This document shows positions 17,636 to 27,160 of a stretch of 64,000 nt of DNA, piece by piece; position 1 is the first letter of the stretch, and each line of letters begins with the position of its first letter. A program made the translations under genes and the position numbers. The stretch comes from Terrimonas ginsenosidimutans (GTDB lineage Bacteria; Bacteroidota; Bacteroidia; Chitinophagales; Chitinophagaceae), in assembly GCF_022012415.1 (NCBI RefSeq), contig NZ_JAKLTR010000008.1:1-64000 (forward strand), written 5' to 3'. The notes beneath the pieces were generated by a model. That model was given only the letters and a program-made list of their open reading frames with translations. It ran no database searches and was not told where the DNA came from.

Positions 17636-18511
17636 ATGAAAGTATTACAATTCACCATACCAGTATCAGCGAATGATACAGTGATCATGCAGCAGGATAT
17701 TCTCCCGCATTTCTACCCTTATCTGCATCGTCATCCGGAGGTTCAGCTAACCTGGGTGCAAAAGGGAGAAGGTACGTTGCTGGCGGGAAACAGTATGCAT
17801 ACATTCGCTCCGAATGAGATCTATTGGCTTGGGCCAAATCAACCCCATCTGTTTAAAAGTGACGCGTCATATTTTTCGAAGAGAAACAAGAAGACAAGCC
17901 AAAGCCTTAGTTTGTTTTTCAAACCGGACGGCAGACTTTCGCCGTTACTGGATCTGCCGGAATTAAAAAACGTACAGAAATTCCTGGCGCAATATCCATC
18001 GGGGTTCAAACTACCCGAACAACATGTTGCAGAGATCGCAAGCCTGATGATGCAGGTCGGCAAAAGTTCAGGGATCGAAAGGTTTATTGTATTTATCGAG
18101 ATCTTCAGAAAACTGTTGAGCTATGGAAAACTCATTCCGCTTTCCTCCACCCCTCCGCCAACACGATACAGCGAGCATGATGGCATCAAGATCGGGCAGG
18201 TCTACAATTATATCATACAGTATTATAACAAGTCGATCACGCTTGAAGACGTTGCCAAACAGGCACACATGACGCCACAGGCATTCTGCAGGTATTTTAA
18301 AAAACACACAAGGCAAACCTTTGTAGCTTTTCTGAATGAAATGCGGATCAACGAAGCCTGCAAGCAATTGATTGAATCTGATTATGACAGCATCGGCACG
18401 ATCGCTTACAATTGCGGCTTCAACAGCATTACAAATTTCAACCGTGTTTTCAAGTCGGTAACAAAACTAACTCCATCCAGGTATATGGAAAAAGTGAGAA
18501 GTTATAATTAG
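17636..18511 (+). CDS. AraC-family regulator with cupin sensor
   Basis: The 291-aa protein has an N-terminal cupin (about residues 15-90; HRHPEVQLTWVQKGEGTLLAG and NEIYWLGPNQPHLF) and a C-terminal pair of AraC helix-turn-helix motifs (about 190-288; ITLEDVAKQAHMTPQAFCRYFKKHTRQTF and IGTIAYNCGFNSITNFNRVFK). This layout is typical of regulators that bind a sugar or small metabolite and activate nearby genes. It is divergent from the ABC permease and convergent with the DUF885 gene. No operator was recognised, and its ligand and targets are unknown. Confidence 0.88.
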   Translation: MKVLQFTIPVSANDTVIMQQDILPHFYPYLHRHPEVQLTWVQKGEGTLLAGNSMHTFAPNEIYWLGPNQPHLFKSDASYFSKRNKKTSQSLSLFFKPDGRLSPLLDLPELKNVQKFLAQYPSGFKLPEQHVAEIASLMMQVGKSSGIERFIVFIEIFRKLLSYGKLIPLSSTPPPTRYSEHDGIKIGQVYNYIIQYYNKSITLEDVAKQAHMTPQAFCRYFKKHTRQTFVAFLNEMRINEACKQLIESDYDSIGTIAYNCGFNSITNFNRVFKSVTKLTPSRYMEKVRSYN

Positions 18512-18558
18512 GACGCTCTTTATTAAAGCCCGATAACAACGAAAGGTCTGGCAGCACA

Positions 18559-18665
18559 GAAGCAACGCAATAAACGCAAAGGGTTATAGCATCGAGCAGA
18601 GATCATTTTTATACGGTACATCTCGTTACGTTCTTTGCAGGCCTTTGTGTTCATTGCGCCACTTC
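18559..18665. repeat. Imperfect hairpin of CGCAAT-AAC-CAAAGG words
   Basis: The arms at 18559-18582 and 18642-18665 are inverted copies matching at 19 of 24 positions around a 59-nt loop. It lies between the convergent AraC and DUF885 genes. It has the same architecture as the other long hairpins in this window, with a different word. Confidence 0.55.
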
Positions 18666-18699
18666 TACGCCTATCAAACCTATACGATTGACAGGACCA

Positions 18700-20472
18700 T
18701 TATTTCAGATCATAAAAACGCCAGTTCGTTTTAAAGTCCGCCCTGATCTGCTGATTCGTCAGGATTGCCCTAAGCATTTCAATCGGCATTGCATTCTCGC
18801 GGAAGATCGCGTCATGAAACTGTTTCAATGTCATTTTCTTACTGTCTACCAATTCCTTTTTCAAACTGTACAACTGCATTCCTCCGATCATGTACGCTAA
18901 TTGATATAATGGCGGATAACCGCCAACAAAAGAGCGGCGGACCTCACCTTCCGCGTTTGCACGCTCATGCCCTACCCTGTCAACCAGGAAGTCGATACAC
19001 TGCTGTGGGGTCCAGTTACCCAAATGATAATTCAGCGAAAAAATAACGCGCGCGCAACGATGCATACGCCAGAACAGCATCCCCATGCGATCCTCCGCAT
19101 GGCGGGGGAATTTAAGATCCCAAAGAAGAAGCTCCCAGTACAGTGAATTCCCTTCGGTCCAGAACGGAGTTCCAAAATTCCGGTAGGTCTTATTCCGGCT
19201 GGTCATATACTGCTGCAGATGATGGCCTGCGATAAGTTCATGGTGCACGGTCGCCCTGGAAAAGAACGGGTTATTCCCGCGCATGCTCATCAACTTATCC
19301 TCATATTCCATCGTGTTGGTGGGATAAGAGATGATCAGCGACTCTCCTCCAAGAAAAAATGGCGCAACCAGTTGTCTTTCGGGAGACATCATATAAACCC
19401 GCCATGTTTCTTCCGCCAGTTCGGGTATCGTAAGCAAATCGTTCTTCTTCAGAAATTCGACTGATTGATTATAAAGATCAAGCATCGCCTCTGGCTGCTT
19501 ACCTGCCGGAACATAAGCGTTCTTTAGTTTCTCCTGTGCCGCTTTCCAGTCACTGCCAAAGCCCATCTCTTTTGTTGCTTTCAGCAATTCAGCATCACAC
19601 CAGGCGAACTCTTTATTTGCGATAGCAACCAGTTCCTCCGGGGAATAGGGGATGAATTCGCGTTTTAACTGGCGGATCAGTTCTTCCCGTCCAACGGGAT
19701 TTCCATTTATCCCGCTCCCGTCATCCTTTTGAGTGGAAGCTGGCGCCTTTCCTTTGCTGCGCAGATCCCCGGCATAAAGATTCAAAACGCTATCAACGGT
19801 CGTATACGTTTTAGGAACCCACCAACTGAACATGGGGTCATATCCGTTATAAAAATTGAAATAATTTTTCAACACTCCCTGCAGATCCCTGACAGCTCCG
19901 GAAGCTGCGTTTGCAAGAGAAAGATCGATTGTCGGTTCTTTCTTCAGTTCTGTGCGGGCTGTGACCACCTGGTGAAAAATGCCATTCAGTTCTTTTGCAA
20001 CCTCTTCACCATTTACATTTAACCCGCGACGGCGTGGTTTTTCAAGTGTTGCAATGCGTGATGCGAATGGAAGATATCGGGTAATCTGATCATACACCTT
20101 TCCTTCATCGAGTAATCGCTCTTTCTCATCATCGAGATTTCTCATGAAAAGGATGTAATCGACCTTACCATTGATGTTCATTTTATCAAACCCGGCGCGG
20201 CCCGTCATTTTCTGGTAATCATCAATGAGTTTCAATAGACGCAGCCTGCGTTCGGGAGAGCTTGTATTCTGACCGTCGCGGCCAAAACCACGGCCTTCCC
20301 CGGCCGTTGCATAAAATCTTGTCAGGCTTCCCCGGTCAGCATTATACTGGACCATTATATTGGTCATTTCGCTTGCCTGAGAATAAAGGTCTGTGCTTAT
20401 CTGAGCACCACCTGTAGCCGTTATAAAGCAGTATCCGGCTGTTATAATCGCTGTTTTAAGAATTGATCGCAT
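18700..20472 (-). CDS. DUF885 family secreted protein
   Basis: The 590-aa protein has a signal peptide (hydrophobic segment IITAGYCFITATGGAQ) and an extended all-helical DUF885 domain. The family hallmark is visible as VHHELIAGHHLQQYM near residue 410, resembling the zinc site of gluzincin-like metallopeptidases, followed by FWTEGNSLYWELLLWDL, where a downstream Glu could complete the site. Members are annotated as putative peptidases, but activity is rarely shown. Residues RFYATAGEGRGFGRDGQ near the N-terminus are an unusual Gly/Arg-rich stretch. It is convergent with the AraC gene. The family call is firm; the substrate is unknown. Confidence 0.85.
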   Translation of the reverse strand: MRSILKTAIITAGYCFITATGGAQISTDLYSQASEMTNIMVQYNADRGSLTRFYATAGEGRGFGRDGQNTSSPERRLRLLKLIDDYQKMTGRAGFDKMNINGKVDYILFMRNLDDEKERLLDEGKVYDQITRYLPFASRIATLEKPRRRGLNVNGEEVAKELNGIFHQVVTARTELKKEPTIDLSLANAASGAVRDLQGVLKNYFNFYNGYDPMFSWWVPKTYTTVDSVLNLYAGDLRSKGKAPASTQKDDGSGINGNPVGREELIRQLKREFIPYSPEELVAIANKEFAWCDAELLKATKEMGFGSDWKAAQEKLKNAYVPAGKQPEAMLDLYNQSVEFLKKNDLLTIPELAEETWRVYMMSPERQLVAPFFLGGESLIISYPTNTMEYEDKLMSMRGNNPFFSRATVHHELIAGHHLQQYMTSRNKTYRNFGTPFWTEGNSLYWELLLWDLKFPRHAEDRMGMLFWRMHRCARVIFSLNYHLGNWTPQQCIDFLVDRVGHERANAEGEVRRSFVGGYPPLYQLAYMIGGMQLYSLKKELVDSKKMTLKQFHDAIFRENAMPIEMLRAILTNQQIRADFKTNWRFYDLK

Positions 20473-20659
20473 AAGCCCTGGTCTTGTGTTTTGTGGTATA
20501 CAAGGTATCTATGCTAATGGAGAGAAGATCAACGGATATTAACTGATTCGTGCAGAAAATTAACCAACGTAAAAAACAAGATCATCTTTTCAATACCTTG
20601 ACGATCATTACCGGAGCTGTCAGGGTTCCGGAACATAAAACAACTCATCAGGAAGCATT

Positions 20660-22333
20660 ATGAAAACAAGGTTTCTATCAGCCGCTGCAGTGAGTTTACT
20701 GCTCAGTTCAGCTTGTCCGGCACAGCAGTCAAAAGCCTTTACGCGTGCCGATACGTTAAGAGGAACGATCAATGAAGAAAGATCATGGTGGGACGTACAG
20801 CGGTATGATCTTAGCGTGCGCCCGGATTATCCGTCCAAAACGATTGCGGCAACAAGCGTGATCACCTACAAAGTCACGGGAAAGCAGACCGTCAATCGTC
20901 TGCAGCTGGACCTGCAGGAGCCTTTGATCATAGACAGCATTTTACTCGATAAAAAGCAAAAGGTCAATTTCACAAAAGATGGTAATGCATGGCATGTCGA
21001 TGTGCCATCTCAACAAAAGAATAGCGAGCATGCTCTGGCCGTTTTCTATCAGGGTAAAGTGCATGAAGCAAAGCGCGCGCCCTGGGATGGCGGCTGGATC
21101 TGGGCAACAGATTCACTGGGGCGGCCATGGATGACCGTTGCCTGCCAGGGCCTCGGAGCCTCTGTCTGGTTTCCTTGCAAAGACCACCAGAGCGATGAGC
21201 CTGATAAAGGCGCTAGCCTGACGATGACCGTTCCCGACACACTCACAGCCATCGGCAACGGAAGATTGCAAAGCAAAAAGCAGAATAGTGACGGCACTGC
21301 GACTTACACCTACGCTGTAACCAACCCGATCAGCACCTATTGCATCATCCCATATATCGGCAAATACGCCAACTTCAAAGAAACATATAAAGGGGAAAAG
21401 GGAAACCTCGACATCAATTATTGGGCGCTTGATTACAATCTTGACATTGCAAGATCATATATGCCTAAAGAAGTACACAACATGCTCAATGCCTTTGAAT
21501 TCTGGTTCGGCCCCTATCCTTTTTATGAAGATGGCTATCAGCTTATAGAAACCTCCCACACTGGCATGGAACATCAGAGTGCGGTTTCCTACGGCAACTG
21601 GTACAAACCGGGTTATCGTGGCCGGGACGGAAGCGGCACCGGCATCGGGATGAAATGGGATTTCATTATCATTCATGAAAGCGGACACGAATGGTTCGGC
21701 AACAACATTACTACAAAAGATCTCGCGGACATGTGGGTCCATGAAGGTTTTACCAATTACAGCGAAACCATCTTTGTTGACTATGTCTTCGGCAAGGAAT
21801 CGGGAGATGCTTATAACAAGGGAACCCGCAGAGGGATCCGCAACGATAAGAATATCATTCCTGAATACAATGTCAATGCCCAGGGAAGCGGCGACATGTA
21901 TCCCAAAGCAGGAAATATGATCCATTCGATCCGTCACGGACTGAACGATGATACATTGTTCAGAAAGATCCTGAGAGGGTTGAACAGCACATTCTATCAT
22001 CAAACAGTAACCTCAAAGCAAGTGGAGAACTACGTTTCTAAAACGGCGAAGTTCAATTATGCAAAAGTATTCGATCAGTACCTGCGCACAACACAGATCC
22101 CAACACTGGAATTCATTGTCGCTCCCAACAAGGAAACTGTCCGCTTACGTTATACCAATTGCATTGCAGGTTTCAACCTTCCAATTACATTGACAAATGG
22201 AAAAGACGAGCTCAGGCTTTTACCGACAGACCAGTGGAAAACCGTAAAACTGAAAACAGGTCAGGCCTCGTTAATTACTTCGGAAAACATAGAGAACATG
22301 TTCTATGTAAAACCCGTTCAGGTAAAAGAATAA
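20660..22333 (+). CDS. M1-family metallopeptidase
   Basis: The 557-aa protein has a signal peptide ending near PAQQS and is exported. An N-terminal beta domain (about 35-240) is followed by a gluzincin catalytic domain with HESGHEWFGNN and, 18 residues after the second His, the third zinc ligand in WVHEGFTNYSE. The substrate-binding GxMEN motif appears as TGMEH, a conservative variant. It lacks the long C-terminal helical domain of 850-aa aminopeptidase N, which is normal for the short M1 proteins of this phylum. It probably removes N-terminal residues from peptides in the periplasm. It is followed by a hairpin shared with the convergent UspA-like gene. Confidence 0.9.
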   Translation: MKTRFLSAAAVSLLLSSACPAQQSKAFTRADTLRGTINEERSWWDVQRYDLSVRPDYPSKTIAATSVITYKVTGKQTVNRLQLDLQEPLIIDSILLDKKQKVNFTKDGNAWHVDVPSQQKNSEHALAVFYQGKVHEAKRAPWDGGWIWATDSLGRPWMTVACQGLGASVWFPCKDHQSDEPDKGASLTMTVPDTLTAIGNGRLQSKKQNSDGTATYTYAVTNPISTYCIIPYIGKYANFKETYKGEKGNLDINYWALDYNLDIARSYMPKEVHNMLNAFEFWFGPYPFYEDGYQLIETSHTGMEHQSAVSYGNWYKPGYRGRDGSGTGIGMKWDFIIIHESGHEWFGNNITTKDLADMWVHEGFTNYSETIFVDYVFGKESGDAYNKGTRRGIRNDKNIIPEYNVNAQGSGDMYPKAGNMIHSIRHGLNDDTLFRKILRGLNSTFYHQTVTSKQVENYVSKTAKFNYAKVFDQYLRTTQIPTLEFIVAPNKETVRLRYTNCIAGFNLPITLTNGKDELRLLPTDQWKTVKLKTGQASLITSENIENMFYVKPVQVKE

Positions 22334-22372
22334 TCCCTGATCAGAACAATATAAACAGACAAGAATACCAGT

Positions 22373-22446
22373 ACGACTTCTTGTCGTCCCTTCCGCTTTT
22401 ACCCGTTTATTTTATCGGTAACACGGAATCGACGGTAAGAAGTCGT
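22373..22446. repeat. Nested inverted repeat between convergent genes
   Basis: A perfect 10-nt pair, ACGACTTCTT at 22373-22382 and AAGAAGTCGT at 22437-22446, encloses a second short pair (TTACCC and CGGTAA). It lies between the M1 peptidase and UspA-like gene ends and probably helps terminate both. Confidence 0.5.
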
Positions 22447-22483
22447 CTAAATTTCAAGCGCCGGCACACCGGGATAATGCTCT

Positions 22484-22927
22484 TCACCAGTTGAGCACTT
22501 TGGAGGGATGTTCATGTAACAACCGTTGCCAGTCGACCGAATCAACAGTCAGCACTCCCTGCTCTTCAATTTTGCTACTTGCGAAGAGCATGGTTGCATC
22601 GGCGAGCTCGGCCAGCAGGTCATCATCCTCCGGATCGACAAGCTCCTTTGCCTCCAGTAATACATCATGCCTGCGGGCTTCATTAAGCAGCATTTTCATA
22701 TTACTTTGAATGATCGCGAGATGACTTGAACTGGCATCCCCGGTTGTGTTAAAACTTTCCGCAGCGTCAAGATCGCTTGGAAAGATGTATCCTTCTTTTG
22801 GCGCATCAGCTGCATGAACAAAGAGGGCAACAAGCCTGACCTTACTTTGCAAAGCCCAGCTGATCCCGGCTTCCACGACCTCAAAAGAGTATTGAATTCC
22901 ATTGAAGAGTATATATGCTTTTTCCAT
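22484..22927 (-). CDS. UspA-like stress protein
   Basis: The start is placed at the ATG at 22927 (MEKAYILFNGIQYSFEVVE), giving 147 aa; the frame is open 15 codons further upstream, but the shorter form begins directly with the expected first beta strand. The alpha/beta pattern (VRLVALFVHAADAPKEGYIFP, a long helix ending LLNEARRHDV, then ATMLFASSKIEEQG) fits the universal stress protein fold. The C-terminal ATP-binding Gly motif is not evident, so nucleotide binding is doubtful. It is cytoplasmic and convergent with the M1 peptidase gene. Medium confidence in the family. Confidence 0.65.
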   Translation of the reverse strand: MEKAYILFNGIQYSFEVVEAGISWALQSKVRLVALFVHAADAPKEGYIFPSDLDAAESFNTTGDASSSHLAIIQSNMKMLLNEARRHDVLLEAKELVDPEDDDLLAELADATMLFASSKIEEQGVLTVDSVDWQRLLHEHPSKVLNW

Positions 22928-23178
22928 GGCTATAAGATGTGCAAAACCGGGGCCGCAACATCGATGACGCATTACCGAATTGTTACGCCAACGTTACTAT
23001 CATGTTAGTATGCACATAAAACAACACAAGATTCACATTCTGTTCATACTGGTACACTGCTTATCACCATTCCGGGTTAAATTAATGTTGCGAATGACAG
23101 GTGTTGAAGTTTTCCACAAAAGAGCGTTGTAAATTAGTGTACCATGCTTGCCAACCCTATAAAAAAGTGTGGATACCC

Positions 23179-23376
23179 ATGAGCAAATTTCTTACCAAAG
23201 CAGGAAACAAACTGGTCATTACACTGGCATTGCTCCTAATGCTGCCCATGTATACCTTATTGTACGTGATCAAGAAAATGGAGATCGTAAAAGACCGGTA
23301 CAGTGTAAAGCAGCGCTATCTGAAACGCCTGAGGCAGGAACGCGAACTGAACAGGGCTTCATCGGCAATGGCCTGA
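23179..23376 (+). CDS. Small single-TM protein
   Basis: I chose the ATG at 23179, which gives 65 aa, over an upstream ATG at 23101 that adds a region with no membrane-protein character. The protein has one hydrophobic helix at about residues 12-32 (VITLALLLMLPMYTLLYVI) and a strongly basic tail (KDRYSVKQRYLKRLRQERELNR), so it should sit in the inner membrane with the tail in the cytoplasm. No family recognised. It is convergent with the exonuclease gene. Confidence 0.5.
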   Translation: MSKFLTKAGNKLVITLALLLMLPMYTLLYVIKKMEIVKDRYSVKQRYLKRLRQERELNRASSAMA

Positions 23377-23427
23377 ACAACTGGGATCATACTATTTCGT
23401 CTCAATACCAGATCGGCCTTGAGACGA

Positions 23428-24204
23428 CTATTTCGTCTTCAGCTCTATCCAAACCGGAGCATGATCACTGGTTTTATCCCAGCCACGAACATGTTTATCT
23501 ACACCCACAGCCTTCAGCCGGCTGATCAATTGCGGACTTAACAGAAAATGATCAAGACGCAGACCGGCATCACGCCCCCAGGCATTGCGAAGATAATCCC
23601 AGAAGGTATAGATCCTCTTATCGGGGTATTTGTAACGGATCGCATCCGTCCAACCCTGCTTCAGCAGTCGTTGATATGCCGCCCTTGTTTCCTTGCGGAA
23701 TAATGCATCATCAATGTACTTCTCCGGCTTATAAACATCCAGCTCCGTGGGCATTACATTATAATCGCCCACAAGCATTACCGGCACATCATGCGCCAAC
23801 AGCTTTTTTGCATGTGCGGATAGCCGTTTGAACCATTTCAGTTTGTAATCGAACTTTGGTCCCGGATAAGGATTTCCATTGGGAAGATAGATACACCCGA
23901 TCACGATCTGATGCGCAATGGCTTCGATGTACCGGCTATTCGTATCTGTCCGGTCGCCGGGCAGTGAGCGCCGCGTTTCATTCAGAGGCTCTTTCCGTGA
24001 AAGGATGGCAACACCATTCCAGCTTTTCTGACCATGCCAGATGGCGGAATAGCCGGCGGCATTGATCGCGTTCAATGGAAATTTATCTGAAGTCGTTTTT
24101 AATTCCTGCAGGCACACGATAGCTGGCTTTGCTTCTTTGAGCCAGCGAAGCAACACAGGCAGCCTGCCATTGATCCCATTGACATTATAACTGGCGATCT
24201 TCAT
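23428..24204 (-). CDS. xth: Exodeoxyribonuclease III
   Basis: The start is placed at the ATG at 24204, giving 258 aa beginning MKIASYNVNGING, the conserved first strand. The frame is open 50 codons upstream, but that extension is not conserved in kind. Motifs of the exonuclease III / AP endonuclease family are complete: the metal-ligand Glu in CLQELKTT, LPNGNP, VGDYNVMPTELDVY, RLDHFLLS, and the catalytic His in TSDHAPVWIEL near the C-terminus. It hydrolyses abasic sites and 3' blocked ends in base excision repair in the cytoplasm. It lies downstream of, and in the same direction as, the GH51 gene, with a hairpin between them. Confidence 0.9.
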   Translation of the reverse strand: MKIASYNVNGINGRLPVLLRWLKEAKPAIVCLQELKTTSDKFPLNAINAAGYSAIWHGQKSWNGVAILSRKEPLNETRRSLPGDRTDTNSRYIEAIAHQIVIGCIYLPNGNPYPGPKFDYKLKWFKRLSAHAKKLLAHDVPVMLVGDYNVMPTELDVYKPEKYIDDALFRKETRAAYQRLLKQGWTDAIRYKYPDKRIYTFWDYLRNAWGRDAGLRLDHFLLSPQLISRLKAVGVDKHVRGWDKTSDHAPVWIELKTK

Positions 24205-24234
24205 AATGCTTTTCCTGAATACTATCAAAATGCG

Positions 24235-24278
24235 AACCAGCTGTATCGCATTCCCATAGAAAACGAAAACAGCTGGTT
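24235..24278. terminator. Hairpin between GH51 and exonuclease genes
   Basis: AACCAGCTGT (24235-24244) and ACAGCTGGTT (24269-24278) are perfect inverted copies. An outer pair, TGCTTTT near 24207 and AAAAGCA near 24280, extends the structure. It is the likely end of the GH51 transcript. Confidence 0.5.
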
Positions 24279-24304
24279 TAAAAGCAATGAAATATGATAA
24301 TACC

Positions 24305-26290
24305 CTATCTGACTTTGATCCGGAGCACAGAAAATGATCGTGCAGGCATTTCAAACTGGATCTTCTTACCGGTGATCTTTATTTCTTTCTCTGCCGGAGC
24401 AACGTTCAATGGCTGCTCAAAAGAGTTTTCCGCCTCAGGAACATCATGCCGCAACAGGATCAGTTTTCCCCTTTGATCCACCTTCTTTACACCCTCCAAC
24501 ACAATCGGCTTTATCACTGACCGGGAAGATACGTTCACCAGCTTGATCACCACTTCACCCGCAATTGAATCCAGCGCCGCACTTGCATAAAGACTGTCTT
24601 TTCCGGCAAGCGTCTCGTTGTTGAAAAGGATCGACAGCACATGGGTGCCTTTATTGGTTGCAAATAGCTTTTGCACATAATAATTTGGCGTGCCGTACGA
24701 CTGGAGGTTGTTTACCCAGATCAGATCCGGCTTCCATTGCCAGCCTTCCGCATGTGCGAACAGGGGCGCATACGACGCCATTTCCACCACACCGGCATTC
24801 CGTTCAAGGCCAGTCATGAATGCCGCTTCCGCTATTGCGCCACGCCAGTTGTTCGTATTATTCGGGCTCGCTCCACGATCGGTCTGCGCAGCATATTCAC
24901 CCGCAAAGATCTTAGATCCTTCACGCGGGTACTGATCATAGCGACTTGCATTCTGCAGGAACCATTCAGGCCTCCGGTAATAATGTTCATCAATGATCGA
25001 TGCATTCATATTGCGCAGTTCCTTATCGAGATAATTGAACCGCTCTCCTTCCGGATCAGTTCCCGAACTGTTCACGATCTTAAAACCAGGATATTTTTTC
25101 AGGATAGCATCCGTAAATAGTTTCAGGCGTTCGATATATTGCGGTCCCCAGTTCTCATTTCCAATACCCATCATCTTCAGGTTGAACGGAGCTGGATGTC
25201 CCATGTCAGCACGCACTTTTCCCCATACTGTTGTTACATCACCGTTGGCAAACTCGATCAGATCCAGCGCATCCTGGATATACGGATCAAGTTCATCCAG
25301 AGAGGCGAACTCGGCGGAATTGTATTGACAGGCCATACCGCAGTTGACGATCGGTAACGGTTCTGCACCTATATCTTCAGAAAGCTGGAAGTATTCAAAG
25401 AAGCCTAGCCCGAATGACTGAAAATAATCCGGCGTAAGCCTGTGCGCAAATTCGATATTCCAGCGGTTCATGATCAGCTGACGCTGATCAACCGGACCGA
25501 TAGTGTTCTTCCAGCGATATCGGTTGGCCAGGTCAAACCCTTCCACGATACAGCCTCCCGGGAATCGCACAAAACCTGGCTTCATGTCAGCAAGCCACTG
25601 GATCATGTCGGAACGCATACCGCCGGGCCGCGACTTCCAGGTATCAGTTGGAAATAAAGAAACCATATCCATATCCAGCACACCATCTCCTTCTACCCAG
25701 ATCTTCAGGCGCGCCTTTAATACTGTAGCGCTTGACTCAAATGAAATGCCTTTGGTTGACCACGCAGCCGAAGTAGTGAGTGGGAGCTCCGCGCGGCCAA
25801 GCACTTCTGAAGACGAATCTTCCAGTATCACGTGAAGCTTTGCGGTTCCTGTCAGCCTGTATTGTAAAGAAAAATCATACCGAAGCCCTTTCTTAACGCC
25901 CATTCCGCGGAAACCTTCATTGAGCAAACCCATATCACCCACCACGGCCTGCTTTGGTTTCAGTCGGAGAAACCGGGGATTTGAAGGCTTTTCCTTTTCC
26001 TGGTGAAGGACGGTCACATCTCCTTCCTTTACTTTCTTACCCTGCACTTTCCATCCCATCAGCGGCTTGAAAAATTCAAAGGAACGATTCTTCACCAGTT
26101 CAGCATAAATACCACCATCAGCGCCCATATTGATATCCTCAAAGAAGATCCCCCACATATGCGGTTGAATGGTGGCCACCGGGCGGTTTGCCTTTACAAT
26201 GATATCCTGGGAATTTGCCGGAAGGCAATAAAGTGAAGTTGCGATAGCTGCCAGAACTATGCGTTTTGCTGCAAATAAATTCATAAGCAA
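24305..26290 (-). CDS. GH51 alpha-L-arabinofuranosidase
   Basis: This 661-aa exported enzyme has a signal peptide ending near PANSQ. The N-terminal part contains a beta-sandwich of carbohydrate-binding type (about residues 70-215). The (beta/alpha)8 catalytic domain begins around WGIFFEDIN and resumes at FVRFPGGCIVEG. The acid/base is Glu379 in GIGNENWG and the nucleophile Glu465 in FAGEYA, both intact. A C-terminal beta domain completes the fold. GH51 enzymes release terminal L-arabinofuranose from arabinan, arabinoxylan or arabinogalactan. A Nudix-type regulator resembling AraR lies immediately upstream on the same strand, which supports an arabinose role. Confidence 0.93.
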   Translation of the reverse strand: MLMNLFAAKRIVLAAIATSLYCLPANSQDIIVKANRPVATIQPHMWGIFFEDINMGADGGIYAELVKNRSFEFFKPLMGWKVQGKKVKEGDVTVLHQEKEKPSNPRFLRLKPKQAVVGDMGLLNEGFRGMGVKKGLRYDFSLQYRLTGTAKLHVILEDSSSEVLGRAELPLTTSAAWSTKGISFESSATVLKARLKIWVEGDGVLDMDMVSLFPTDTWKSRPGGMRSDMIQWLADMKPGFVRFPGGCIVEGFDLANRYRWKNTIGPVDQRQLIMNRWNIEFAHRLTPDYFQSFGLGFFEYFQLSEDIGAEPLPIVNCGMACQYNSAEFASLDELDPYIQDALDLIEFANGDVTTVWGKVRADMGHPAPFNLKMMGIGNENWGPQYIERLKLFTDAILKKYPGFKIVNSSGTDPEGERFNYLDKELRNMNASIIDEHYYRRPEWFLQNASRYDQYPREGSKIFAGEYAAQTDRGASPNNTNNWRGAIAEAAFMTGLERNAGVVEMASYAPLFAHAEGWQWKPDLIWVNNLQSYGTPNYYVQKLFATNKGTHVLSILFNNETLAGKDSLYASAALDSIAGEVVIKLVNVSSRSVIKPIVLEGVKKVDQRGKLILLRHDVPEAENSFEQPLNVAPAEKEIKITGKKIQFEMPARSFSVLRIKVR

Positions 26291-26391
26291 TCGAATTTAA
26301 CGATGACGTAAAGAAAGGGATTATTTAATTGTCAACAAAACATTTAATACCCGTCAACCGGTGAGATCCGCGCTATTGTTACCTCCGTCGA

Positions 26392-27120
26392 TCATTTACC
26401 GGTGATCTTCCCCGGGTCAGGTACAAGATTCATAAACGAATGAAAATTCGCCTTATACGTTTTTGCATTCACCTTATAATAAAACGCCCCCTTTTTCGAA
26501 TTCAGCTTATCCTTATCGGGTAATCTTGTAAGAAGATCTGTCGACAGGATCTTCCTGTTGAAATTGCCTTTATCAAATTTCGCGTTGTAAACACTTTCGT
26601 AGAGATGCTGCAATTGAGGGATGGTGAATTTAGCGGGCAGCAATTCAAACAACAACGGATGAAGCGCCGCTTTATAGCGCAGTTTTTCTTTAGCCAGTTC
26701 AACCATTTCATTATGATCAAATATCAGGTGCGGCAGGTGATTGATCGGGAACCATGCCGGATGGAAGTCTTCGCTAAGTTGCTGCTTGTATTTCTGCAGA
26801 TCAAGCAAGGCAAAGTAGGCAATGGATACCGTACGTTCCTCGCTATCACGATCGGTACGGCTGAATGTATGCAGCTGCTCCATATATGGCATATCGATGC
26901 CGGTAAGATTTTTCAATACACGCCGGGCAGCTTCCTCCGAGGTTTCCTCCTGTTGTACAAATCCGCCGATCAGGCTCCATTCTCCTTTCCATGGCTGAAA
27001 GCCGCGCTGGATCACCAGCAATTTGAGCTCCTGGCCGTCATAGCCAAAAATAATACAATCTACAGCCAGCAGGAAACGGGACTGCCTGGAATAATGCCTC
27101 ATGCGTTGAGTTTGAAGCAT
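26392..27120 (-). CDS. Nudix-domain transcriptional regulator, AraR/NrtR-like
   Basis: The 242-aa protein joins a Nudix domain (about residues 15-145) to a C-terminal winged helix (about 155-230; FTIPQLQHLYESVYNAKFDKGNF and ILSTDLLTR). The Nudix box reads GGFVQQEETSEEAARRVLKN, in which the catalytic REUXEE segment is replaced by RRVLKN. It should therefore bind a ligand without hydrolysing it, as in regulatory NrtR-family proteins. In Bacteroidota a Nudix-type regulator (AraR) responds to L-arabinose. Its place 100 bp upstream of the GH51 arabinofuranosidase, on the same strand, suggests the same here. ADP-ribose sensing as in NAD-linked NrtR is the alternative. Confidence 0.85.
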   Translation of the reverse strand: MLQTQRMRHYSRQSRFLLAVDCIIFGYDGQELKLLVIQRGFQPWKGEWSLIGGFVQQEETSEEAARRVLKNLTGIDMPYMEQLHTFSRTDRDSEERTVSIAYFALLDLQKYKQQLSEDFHPAWFPINHLPHLIFDHNEMVELAKEKLRYKAALHPLLFELLPAKFTIPQLQHLYESVYNAKFDKGNFNRKILSTDLLTRLPDKDKLNSKKGAFYYKVNAKTYKANFHSFMNLVPDPGKITGK

Positions 27121-27160
27121 GCAATTTACTGTTTGTAGCGGACTATTGTGGAAGAGGTTT

